DNA of 64,000 nt. It comes from Tragulus kanchil (lineage: Eukaryota; Chordata; Mammalia; Artiodactyla; Tragulidae). The stretch is from NCBI GenBank assembly GCA_022376925.1, contig JAIOJX010000001.1, positions 4,497,501 through 4,561,500 of the forward strand. Reading direction: 5' to 3'. The position numbers and the translations under genes were made by a program. Below, in pieces: positions 35,783 to 45,677 of this stretch; the first letter of the stretch is position 1; the number at the start of each line of letters is the position of its first letter. Below the pieces are notes generated by a model that ran no database searches, was not told the DNA's origin, and worked only from the letters and a program-made list of their open reading frames with translations.

Positions 35783-36217
35783 ATCAGCATCTCTTAGTCC
35801 GCTTGGGCTGCCAAAACAAGGTACCCGGGACCGGGGGCTGACACAACAGAAACACCGCGTCCCCCAGTTCTGAAGACTAGACATCTAAGATCAAGGTGTG
35901 GGCTGGCGTGGTTCTTTCTGAAGGCCACGAGGGAAGGATCTGGTCCTGGTTTTCTCCTTGCCTTGCACACGGCCATCATTTTCCTGTGCCTCTTGACATT
36001 TTCTTCTTTCATTGTACATCCTGTGTCCAAATTTCCCCCTTTTTATAAGGACATGAGCGGTATCAATTTAGGGTCCTACCCTACACTAGTAGCACGTGGC
36101 CTCAATTAATTACATCTGTAATAATCCTAGTCTCAGTAAGGTCACATTCTGAAGTACTGGCAGTTAGAAAATCAATATACGAATTTTTGTGGGACGCAGT
36201 TCAACCCATCATAGTCT
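35783..36217 (-). mobile_element. MLT1-type MaLR LTR (copy 1)
   Basis: In reverse orientation, the characteristic MLT1 blocks are visible: CTTAGTCCGCTTGGGCTGCC, the CTAAGATCAAGGTGTGGGCT block near 35,886, CCTTTTTATAAGGACATGAG near 36,038, and ATTCTGAAGTACTGGCAGTT near 36,147. This is an ancient non-coding LTR of an endogenous retrovirus-like element with no coding capacity. Confidence 0.85.
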
Positions 36218-36469
36218 ACCCTCTGGCCCCTCGAAAGTTTCCATGTGTTTTTCTCACATGGAAACTACAGCCAACATCCCATCCCAATGTCCCACAAAGT
36301 CTTAACCAAATTCAGCATCAACTCTCCATCTAAAATCTTATCCACATGTCATCTCAGTCAGGCATGGGTGAGACTCGGGGTATTATTCAACCTGAGCCAA
36401 AATTCCTCTTCATTTGTGAACTTGCGAAACCAAGCAACAAGTTATCTGCTTGCAAGATGAGTATAATGA

Positions 36470-36790
36470 TGATGTTTACGTGTTAACTTGACTGGGTTAA
36501 GGGATGCCCAGAGAGCTGGAAAAACCTTATTCCTGAGTGTCTGTGAGGCATTTGTGGGAGATGCGCGTATGTGAGTCAGTAGACTAAACAGAGAGATGGC
36601 CCTCACCAGTGCGTGTGGGCATCGGGCGGTTCACGGAGGGCCCGCGTGCAGCAGGCGAAGGAAGGACAGATGTCCTCTTCTTGAGCTCAAACGTCCATCT
36701 TTTCCTGGTTCTGCCACTTTCAGACTCTTGGCCTTCCTCCAGCGGCTCCCCTGCTTCTCTGAATTTGGGCGGAATTGTACTGAGGGGTTC
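36470..36790 (+). mobile_element. MLT2-type ERVL LTR (copy 1, cut off)
   Basis: Starts with GTGTTAACTTGACTGGGTTA (36,480), typical of MLT2 LTRs, and continues to the end of duplication copy 1, where it is truncated. The complete version is at 37,560-38,027. Confidence 0.8.
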
Positions 36791-36877
36791 AGAATACAGA
36801 TCTTACCTCATTGCTCCCTTGCTCAAAATATTTCTCGGCTCCCGGGTATCCCAGGGAAAAGTTGCAGCTGCAAAATA

Positions 36878-37307
36878 TCAGCATCTCTTAGTCCGCTTGG
36901 GCTGCCAAAACAAGGTACCCGGGACCGGGGGCTGACACAACAGAAACACGTCCCCAGTTCTGAAGACTAGACATCTAAGATCAAGGTGTGGGCTGGCGTG
37001 GTTCTTTCTGAAGGCCACGAGGGAAGGATCTGGTCCTGGTTTTCTCCTTGCCTTGCACACGGCCATCATTTTCCTGTGCCTCTTGACATTTTCTTCTTTC
37101 ATTGTACATCCTGTGTCCAAATTTCCCCCTTTTTATAAGGACATGAGTGGTATCAATTTAGGGTCCTACCCTACACTAGTAGCACGTGGCCTCAATTAAT
37201 TACATCTGTAATAATCCTAGTCTCAGTAAGGTCACATTCTGAAGTACTGGCAGTTAGAAAATCAATATACGAATTTTTGTGGGACGCAGTTCAACCCATC
37301 ATAGTCT
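36878..37307 (-). mobile_element. MLT1-type MaLR LTR (copy 2)
   Basis: Second appearance of the 35783-36217 LTR within duplication G, sharing its private mutations. Confidence 0.85.
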
Positions 37308-37559
37308 ACCCTCTGGCCCCTCGAAAGTTTCCATGTGTTTTTCTCACATGGAAACTACAGCCAACATCCCATCCCAATGTCCCACAAAGTCTTAACCAAA
37401 TTCAGCATCAACTCTCCATCTAAAATCTTATCCACATGTCATCTCAGTCAGGCATGGGTGAGACTCGGGGTATTATTCAACCTGAGCCAAAATTCCTCTT
37501 CATTTGTGAACTTGCGAAACCAAGCAACAAGTTATCTGCTTGCAAGATGAGTATAATGA

Positions 37560-38027
37560 TGATGTTTACGTGTTAACTTGACTGGGTTAAGGGATGCCCA
37601 GAGAGCTGGAAAAACCTTATTCCTGAGTGTCTGTGAGGCATTTGTGGGAGATGCGCGTATGTGAGTCAGTAGACTAAACAGAGAGATGGCCCTCACCAGT
37701 GCGTGTGGGCATCGGGCGGTTCACGGAGGGCCCGCGTGCAGCAGGCGAAGGAAGGACAGATGTCCTCTCTTCTTGAGCTCAAACGTCCATCTTTTCCTGG
37801 TTCTGCCACTTTCAGACTCTTGGCCTTCCTCCAGCGGCTCCCCTGCTTCTCTGAATTTGGGCGGAATTGTACTGAGGGCTTCCCTAGGTCTCTAGCTTGC
37901 AGATGGCAGATCACAAGGCTTCTTGGCGTTCCTACCCTGTGAGCCAATTTCTCTTATAAATCTCCTCGTCTTTCCTCTATTATTTATCATCTCCTGTTGG
38001 CTGTGTTTCTCTGGAGACCCCTAGGAC
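37560..38027 (+). mobile_element. MLT2-type ERVL LTR (copy 2, complete)
   Basis: Runs from the TGTTAACTTGACTGGGTTAA block to GTGAGCCAATTTCTCTTATA (37,939) and TTTCTCTGGAGACCCCTAGG (38,006), the usual MLT2 3' portion. It is an ancient solo-type LTR and no internal region is attached. Confidence 0.82.
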
Positions 38028-38290
38028 AGCGGGACAGGCAGGGGTGGTCATTCCCATTCCACAAGGGAGAGACTGGAAGGAAAATAGGGACCACAGGGTC
38101 CCAGGAAAGTTCAAAACTTAACAGGGCAAATCCCATTTGATTTTAGGCTTGCAAATAAGCCTCTGGTTCAATGGTTTGCCCTCTGGGTTGGTTCCTCAGC
38201 CCCTACAAAAACATCTCAGGCAGTGGATGCGGCCAACAACAGACTGTTTCAAAACACATTGTTCTTTCACATCTCCCTGAAGGTTGCGGA

Positions 38291-40450
38291 GCGCCCTCCT
38301 TTCACTGTCATTTGGAAGTGACACTCTCTGTCACTCTATGTGGGCCACTCTTTGTGGCCTTCCTAGACCCCCACCCCCACCCCTGCCCCGAGGTCAGGAA
38401 AAGGAGCTGCCTGTTTACAAAAGCTCTCCTGCAGCTGCTCCTCAGCAGGGGGTAATGGGAGGTCTGGGGCCCTCTCCACTCCAGCCTGTAACTTACCTAT
38501 CACTGCAGACCCGCCCATCCCTCTCCACCTCCCTCGGACTAGATGGGGGTGGCGGGGGATGGGGGGTAGCTGTAGGAGCTCTGGCGCAGGCTGTTTTGTA
38601 TTAAATCTTAGCTCAGGGCAGGTGCTGAGCTTCTGTGGACGCATAAATGCTTTTCCTGAGCACTTACTCTGTGCAGAGTTCTGGACTTGGCCTGAGCACG
38701 CTTGGGAGGGCAAGGATGAGCCATCTCACACTCATAGTTAGAGTCAACAGATACATTGCCTTGCAGAGTTGCAAGGGCCTTTAGTAGCAGGCCGCTGGCC
38801 CCTGACATAGTAATGCATCAGCTGCAGAGATCATGCAGTGCAATGTAAAGGCCAGCAACCAGGAGCCAGCCTGCTCTCAATCTAGGCTTTGCCAGCTAGC
38901 AGCTGTGTGACCACTCTGTGCCTCTGTTTCCTCTTCTGTAAAATGGGGCAGATGGGGGTACCTACCTCATAGGATTGGAGTGAGGATTCAGTGATTTCCT
39001 GTCTGTCGGGTGTCTGCTGTCACTCAGTTACAGCCAGTTTCAAGCCGTGGCTCCTGCTGCAAAATGCTCGCCAAGGGCAAAGCACACTCATCCGCCCAGG
39101 GACAGGGCTGGGAAACGTGAATCTCAAGGGCCCTCACAGTGTGTCTGTCCTGTACGTGAGATGACTATGGGGCACCAAGAGGCAGCACGGACACAGGAAT
39201 GTGTGGATGTGGGGAAGAGGACAGTGACACCCGACGTCTGTTGGTGGCAGCTCCATCAGATGAGGAGGCCTGGCGTGGGAGGCAAGACCCGGGTTCCCAG
39301 CTCTGTTCTGCATCTGACCCAGCCTGGAGCAAGTTGGGATTTCCCCTCCCGGCGTCTGTTGCTCTGTCGGGCGCCCTCCTTTCACTGTCATTTGGAAGTG
39401 ACACTCTCTGTCACTCTATGTGGGCCACTCTTTGTGGCCTTCCTAGACCCCCACCCCCACCCCTGCCCCGAGGTCAGGAAAAGGAGCTGCCTGTTTACAA
39501 AAGCTCTCCTGCAGCTGCTCCTCAGCAGGGGGTAATGGGAGGTCTGGGGCCCTCTCCACTCCAGCCTGTAACTTACCTATCACTGCAGACCCGCCCATCC
39601 CTCTCCACCTCCCTCGGACTAGATGGGGGTGGCGGGGGATGGGGGGTAGCTGTAGGAGCTCTGGCGCAGGCTGTTTTGTATTAAATCTTAGCTCAGGGCA
39701 GGTGCTGAGCTTCTGTGGACGCATAAATGCTTTTCCTGAGCACTTACTCTGTGCAGAGTTCTGGACTTGGCCTGAGCACGCTTGGGAGGGCAAGGATGAG
39801 CCATCTCACACTCATAGTTAGAGTCAACAGATACATTGCCTTGCAGAGTTGCAAGGGCCTTTAGTAGCAGGCCGCTGGCCCCTGACATAGTAATGCATCA
39901 GCTGCAGAGATCATGCAGTGCAATGTAAAGGCCAGCAACCAGGAGCCAGCCTGCTCTCAATCTAGGCTTTGCCAGCTAGCAGCTGTGTGACCACTCTGTG
40001 CCTCTGTTTCCTCTTCTGTAAAATGGGGCAGATGGGGGTACCTACCTCATAGGATTGGAGTGAGGATTCAGTGATTTCCTGTCTGTCGGGTGTCTGCTGT
40101 CACTCAGTTACAGCCAGTTTCAAGCCGTGGCTCCTGCTGCAAAATGCTCGCCAAGGGCAAAGCACACTCATCCGCCCAGGGACAGGGCTGGGAAACGTGA
40201 ATCTCAAGGGCCCTCACAGTGTGTCTGTCCTGTACGTGAGATGACTATGGGGCACCAAGAGGCAGCACGGACACAGGAATGTGTGGATGTGGGGAAGAGG
40301 ACAGTGACACCCGACGTCTGTTGGTGGCAGCTCCATCAGATGAGGAGAGGCCTGGCGTGGGAGGCAAGACCCCGGGTTCCCAGCTCTGTTCTGCATCTGA
40401 CCCAGCCTGGAGCAAGCTCCTGTCCCTCCCTGGGCTTTACTTCCAGCTCT
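38291..40450. repeat. Tandem duplication H (unit 1080 bp)
   Basis: Copy 1 is 38291-39370 and copy 2 runs from 39371 to about 40,450, with a constant offset of 1080 until the tail. The tail of copy 1 (39,334-39,370) is garbled compared with 40,417-40,450, and short deletions precede it. It holds a G-rich stretch with quadruplex potential (38,542-38,567; again 39,622-39,647) and a MIR. Confidence 0.95.
38845..39000 (+). mobile_element. MIR SINE (repeated at 39,925-40,080)
   Basis: A good MIR: AGCAGCTGTGTGACCACTCT, CTGTTTCCTCTTCTGTAAAA and GGGTACCTACCTCATAGGAT appear in order. The second copy belongs to duplication H. Confidence 0.92.
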
Positions 40451-41955
40451 CTACAGGCATAGACCTCCCATCTGCGGCATTTTTCAGAAAGGCCCCAATT
40501 TGCCTTGGTGGTTGAGAGACCCGTCCTGGGTTGCAGGCGGCCACCAACTGTGCTGGAGCTGGGGCTCTGCCCCCCGGCCACACAGTGTGTCTACCAGCAG
40601 GGAAGCGCTGCTGCCTTGAGGAATGAGTCCAGATGTCAGCTGGTGTGATTCGAGTAATGAAACCAAAGGGCAAGGCGGTGACTTGCGGCTCTTCCCTGTG
40701 AGCTGGGACCCTCGTCTCCCCAGCCCTTTCTCCTGAGTGCGGAGGCAAGCGAGGCCAGAAGGATGCTTCGCTACCCAAGTGCACTCTCTCCAGGCACCTC
40801 ATCGCTGCCCCAGAGCCTCAAGACCTAGGATACAGTGCATTCGTCTTGCCCCTGCCATATTACCCGAGGCTCTTCCAAGGTGGCACTATATGGAGAATTA
40901 TGGTACTGGGCATTTGCCAGGAGGAAGAGAGTGTGTGCTTTACACAGGACTGAAATGTCCCTGCTGTTCAGAGAAAGGAGATTCAGAGAAGAAGGCAAAA
41001 TCGGTGCCTTCTGCAGCAGCCAAATTTCCTTCTCGTTGCTGTGTGCCGGCAACGTGATGCCCAGAGCCAGATCACACAGGCTGGAGTCACGTTGCACCAG
41101 TGGCAAAACAAACAGCTCTAGTGATCAAGTGCCCTGGACGTGGTGGCAGATGTCTGGCTGGCTGGGAGGGCCGCAGCAGTTGCTATAGAGCTGTGAGGCT
41201 GTCAGCAGGCCAGATGTGGTGCCCTGACCAGGGCTCAGCGTCCTCCCTGTCCTGCCCTGTCCCCAGCCCTATCCCGCAGAAGCCATCCTTCCCAAGACAC
41301 GTCATCGTCCATCCCAGAGTCCTGGTCTTGTCTGGCTCCTCATTCCGAAACAGTGACTGTGGCCGTGTGCCGTGTCACAGGCACCACACCACCATGCTCA
41401 GTGAAGCCGGTGGAACCAGAGCAGAAGCCTCAACAAAGTTCTGGAGTAGCGTGACCACAAGGGACCACGTTTCTCTGTCGTAGGATGAATGGTGAGCAGA
41501 GCATTTCTTGTCTCTGGTGGAGGCAAGGACACACTGTGCCAGTCAAACTCCGTGCCAGCCCCTCTTGCTCCCTGCTTGTTCATGTTAATGAAATGGCCAT
41601 TTTGCCCGTGTAACATTACTGATTCTATTAGTGATTATTGATTTTCAATAGTGACTCCTGGGATGGAGCAAATTGAAGGCACCTCCATCCATTCGCTTGA
41701 GGCTGTCGGTTCGGATGCCAGCAGCTCATCCATGGCCGAAAGGGCCTCTTCCTGTCTCTCCATTTCCTTCCACTCGCTGTCTCCCCAGGAAGCCTCCATC
41801 TCTCTTCCTCCAAAACCCTAGCTACAGACAGGAGCGGACAGGACTTTAAGTGGCAACTCTCTCCCCCCTGCCCCTGGGCCTCTGACTGATCTCAGGACCT
41901 ATTCTGCCCTCATTTCTGCCGGAGGAAATGCTAGGTAGTGTCTTTGGCAAGCTCT
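40451..41955. other. Unique non-coding DNA
   Basis: About 1.5 kb of single-copy sequence with no gene or repeat that I can name. Confidence 0.45.
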
Positions 41956-42563
41956 AGTGGCAGAGACACCTAATTGCAGACTCCTAAGGTTTGGGGGCAA
42001 GGTCATGCCTTCTGTGACAGGATTTTTCTCACTTTATAAAACAGCTCTTGGAGTGCTATTGTGCCTTGGTAGAGACTTCGTGTGTGACCATGGAACCCCA
42101 AGAAACTATAAGTTGCCCATCATGAGCTAGGTATGATTAAATCCAGCAAGTCGTAAGGTCAGGCAAGCACATCCTTTGCATGGTAAAAACAGTATAACTG
42201 GACTGTGCATCCAAGAAGGTCCAGAGACTGAAGTAAATGACACAAATAGATGGTCCAGACCCTTGTGTCATCTATATCTCTAGTGGTGACGGCACCATTC
42301 CATCACCTCATGCCTATGGCTTTGTGGAGTTTTCCAGGGACCTACTGATGGGGGCTAAGATAATTTGGGCCTGGTTCTCAGCTGGCTTGGCACAATGTAT
42401 TGGTGAAAGCTGAAAAGCAAGTGGACTGCAGCTCCACTCCAACTCTCCTCAGTGATGGCATACGAGTGGCAAAGGTCCTAGTGGGTGGAGCTGCAAGTGA
42501 CAGAGCTGGTTAGCAACCTGATGTGGAAGAAGGAGTGGTCTATAGACTACTGGACGGTAGTGA
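41956..42563 (+). mobile_element. ERVL internal fossil, left part
   Basis: Resembles the pol-region DNA of ancient ERVL elements (the CCTATGGCTTTGTGGAGTTT and TAATTTGGGCCTGGTTCTCA segments near 42,312-42,380). The frame is broken throughout, so no protein can be made. It resumes at 42,973 after an inserted MLT1-like LTR. Confidence 0.6.
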
Positions 42564-42972
42564 TTGGCCTAGCCTGTGATCATGGGTCGAATTGTGTCCA
42601 CTTTGTTGAAGTCCTAACCCTGGTACCTCAGAGTATGGACTTTCTTGGAAATAGGGTCATTGCAGAGGTAATTAGTTAAGATGAGCTCATGCTGGAGTAG
42701 GGTGGGCCCTCATCCAAGATGACTGGAGTTTGTGTAAGAAGTGGAAGTCCGGGCACAGAGAGACAAGCAGTGAAGAGACGCAGGGAGAGCTGGCCATCTA
42801 CAAACCGAGGAAAGAGACCTGAGACCGATCTTCCCTTCACAGCCCTCGGAAAGAACCAACCCTGCTCACTCCTTGATTTTGGACTTTAAGTCTCCAGAAC
42901 CTGGATCCAGACAACACATTGCTGCTCTTTAAGCCACTTTGTTATGACAGTCCTGGCAAATGAACATGCTAG
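42564..42972 (+). mobile_element. MLT1-type MaLR LTR nested in ERVL
   Basis: A plus-strand MLT1 pattern: AATTGTGTCCACTTTGTTGA, AGTCCTAACCCTGGTACCTC, TTGGAAATAGGGTCATTGCA, GGTGGGCCCTCATCCAAGAT, and TTAAGCCACTTTGTTATGAC near the end. It lies between two collinear ERVL internal pieces, so it inserted later than the ERVL. Non-coding. Confidence 0.87.
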
Positions 42973-43500
42973 TTGGCTAGGGGTCCTGAGGGAACATGCT
43001 TGGAAAATCACATCTGTGGCCAAGAAGGTGCATCAGTGGGCACAGGACTCACCAGGATGACCGTGAGGCCAAGCCTTGCTTGTAGCAGTGGGCCAGATAG
43101 AACAGCCTGTTAAAGGCTTATCTAAGACATCAGCTTGGGGACAGCACACTGGGCTTGAGGCACTGTCCTCCAGGACACATGAAGGGCATGGGCCGGATGG
43201 CTGATGGATAGTCACCAATGGCCAGAACCTATGGGTCTGGAAGCCAAGGGCTGGATGTATGGAGGAGTAGGCTTCCTCACCGTCACTTCCGGTGACCTGT
43301 CTGTGGAATCTGTGCTTCCTAGCCCTGAAGCCTTCGTCTCGGGCAGATCAGAAGTGTTGGTTTGATGGGTTGGAATATTTGTACCAGGGGTCACAGTAAT
43401 GATTCCATTGAACTTGAAGCTGCAGTGACCATCTGGTCAATTTGGGTTTCTTGTGCCAGCAACCCAGCAAGAAAAGAAAGGAGGGGTTAGGGCTGTCGTT
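42973..43500 (+). mobile_element. ERVL internal fossil, right part
   Basis: Continuation of the ERVL-like region; the AATGATTCCATTGAACTTGA block near 43,398 is the clearest anchor. It is heavily mutated, with no intact frame. Confidence 0.6.
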
Positions 43501-43812
43501 GTACCGTGGTGGTGGAGAGGAGTGTGTTTAGAGCCCAGGGAATTCCGCGGGGGGGTTTTCTTGGTGCTTCTGTGTCCAGTGATAAAGGAGAACAGGCAGT
43601 TGCAGGGACCCGTGGCTCGGGGCAGGGCAGCTATGGGCTTAAACTCCTCAGGGACGCAGGTCTGAGCTGCCTTCCCAGGCAAAAAACACAGGACAGCCGG
43701 AGGCACAGAGGATGGAGGAGGTCCCCGAGGACTCGCAGTCATGGCCCTGGCATCCGCGCTTGCACTGGGGACTGTCACTTTTCCACAAACCCTCTTACAT
43801 TAAAGTCTCTGT

Positions 43813-44160
43813 AGAGGCCTTCCCTGGTGGTCCAGTGGGTAAGGACACCGCCTTCCAGTGCAAGGGGCGCCGGTTCGATCCCTGGCCTGGGAAGATCCCA
43901 CGTGTCGTGAAGCAGCTGGACCGATGTGTCCAATTACCGAGCCGGAGCTCTGGAGCGCATGCGCCCAGAGCCGGTGCCCTGAGACAACAGACACCACCGC
44001 GATGGGAGGCCCGCATGGGCCAAAGAACGAAGATGGATGAAAATGGATAAATGAAAGACCAATAGAAGTGGCCCACCCATCCCACTCCCCCCCCGACCCT
44101 CTCCCCCCAAAAAAAAGTTAAAAATAATAATAAAATAAAATAAAATATAAAAAAGTCAAA
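43813..44160 (+). mobile_element. CHR-type tRNA-Glu SINE, young subfamily
   Basis: A plus-strand copy: head CTTCCCTGGTGGTCCAGTGG, B box GGTTCGATCC at 43,872-43,881, a CpG-rich body, then an A-rich tail with AATAAAA-type repeats. A 16-17 bp target-site duplication TAAAGTCTCTGTAGAGG (43,801) / TAAAGCCTCTGTAGAGG (about 44,180) flanks it. It contains a perfect GCGCATGCGC palindrome at 43,955-43,964. Confidence 0.93.
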
Positions 44161-44912
44161 AAAAATAAAAATAAAAAATAAAGCCTCTGTAGAGGCTGCA
44201 GCTGACCAACGCCCTGAAGGGACCTCTGGGCAGAGTGGTCTTTGACGTCAAATGTCTCAAGGAAGAAGTGAGAGGTTTTCTCAAAAATGGAGGCCCCAAG
44301 TGGTGAGGTGGGAAGGGGTATAAGGAAGGAGACGAGGCAATCTGAGTGGTCCAAGGAGCAGGCTGCAGCAGACACCCTCAGCCCCCACTACCGTTCTCGT
44401 GCTTTTGCCCTTCTCCCAGCCACTGCTGTGGCGAGCGGTTCTGTGAAGCTTCTGACCGCCTTCCCATGGGTGCGACCTGCTGGTGCCTCATGATGCCTGT
44501 GATGCCTGCTTCCGCCCCACTCCCCTGGGCTTCTCTGATGCCAAGGATGGGCCCCTACAACTCGGCAGCCGTGCCTGAGCTCTGCAGTGTTTGCAGGGTG
44601 AACACCTGAAAACCCGGTCAAAACTGTGTGTTTAGAGCCCAGGAATTCGCGGGGGTTTTCTTGGTGCTTCTGTGTCCAGTGATAAAGGAGAACAGGCAGT
44701 TGCAGGGACCCGTGGCTCGGGGCAGGGCAGCTATGGGCTTAAACTCCTCAGGGACGCAGGTCTGAGCTGCCTTCCCAGGCAAAAAACACAGGACAGCCGG
44801 AGGCACAGAGGATGGAGGAGGTCCCCGAGGACTCGCAGTCATGGCCCTGGCATCCGCGCTTGCACTGGGGACTGTCACTTTTCCACAAACCCTCTTACAT
44901 TAAAGTCTCTGT

Positions 44913-45265
44913 AGAGGCCTTCCCTGGTGGTCCAGTGGGTAAGGACACCGCCTTCCAGTGCAAGGGGCGCCGGTTCGATCCCTGGCCTGGGAAGATCCCA
45001 CGTGTCGTGAAGCAGCTGGACCGATGTGTCCAATTACCGAGCCGGAGCTCTGGAGCGCATGCGCCCAGAGCCGGTGCCCTGAGACAACAGACACCACCGC
45101 GATGGGAGGCCCGCATGGGCCAAAGAACGAAGATGGATGAAAAATAGACAAATGAAAGACCAGCAGAAGTGGCCCACCCATCCCCCTCCCTCCCCCCCCG
45201 ACCCTCTCCCCCCAAAAAAAAGTTAAAAATAATAATAAAATAAAATAAAATATAAAAAAGTCAAA
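44913..45265 (+). mobile_element. CHR-type SINE (duplicate of 43,813 copy)
   Basis: The same insertion seen again in copy 2 of duplication I, with the same flanks. It is not an independent event, but it carries several differences in its 3' end and C-run. Confidence 0.92.
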
Positions 45266-45677
45266 AAAAATAAAAATAAAAAATAAAGCCTCTGTAGAGG
45301 CTGCAGCTGACCAACGCCCTGAAGGGACCTCTGGGCAGAGTGGTCTTTGACGTCAAATGTCTCAAGGAAGAAGTGAGAGGTTTTCTCAAAAATGGAGGCC
45401 CCAAGTGGTGAGGTGGGAAGGGGTATAAGGAAGGAGACGAGGCAATCTGAGTGGTCCAAGGAGCAGGCTGCAGCAGACACCCTCAGCCCCCACTACCGTT
45501 CTCGTGCTTTTGCCCTTCTCCCAGCCACTGCTGTGGCGAGCGGTTCTGTGAAGCTTCTGACCGCCTTCCCATGGGTGCGACCTGCTGGTGCCTCATGATG
45601 CCTGTGATGCCTGCTTCCGCCCCACTCCCCTGGGCTTCTCTGATGCCAAGGGATGGGCCCCTGAAGCAACTCGGCAG

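Larger units (their letters stand above)
35696..37881. repeat. Tandem duplication G (unit about 1.09 kb)
   Basis: Copy 1 is 35696-36790 and copy 2 runs from 36791 to about 37881. The offset falls from 1095 to 1090 at the head of copy 2 (a lost A near 36,835, four lost bases near 36,948). Copy 1 lacks two bases near its own tail (TCCTCTTCTTG against TCCTCTCTTCTTG). One interior substitution is at 36058/37148. Confidence 0.95.

Noticed and set aside
43813..43890. tRNA gene
   Set aside because: The A- and B-box-like sequences belong to the tRNA-derived head of a SINE. There is no complete cloverleaf, and the head continues into a SINE body and A-rich tail.
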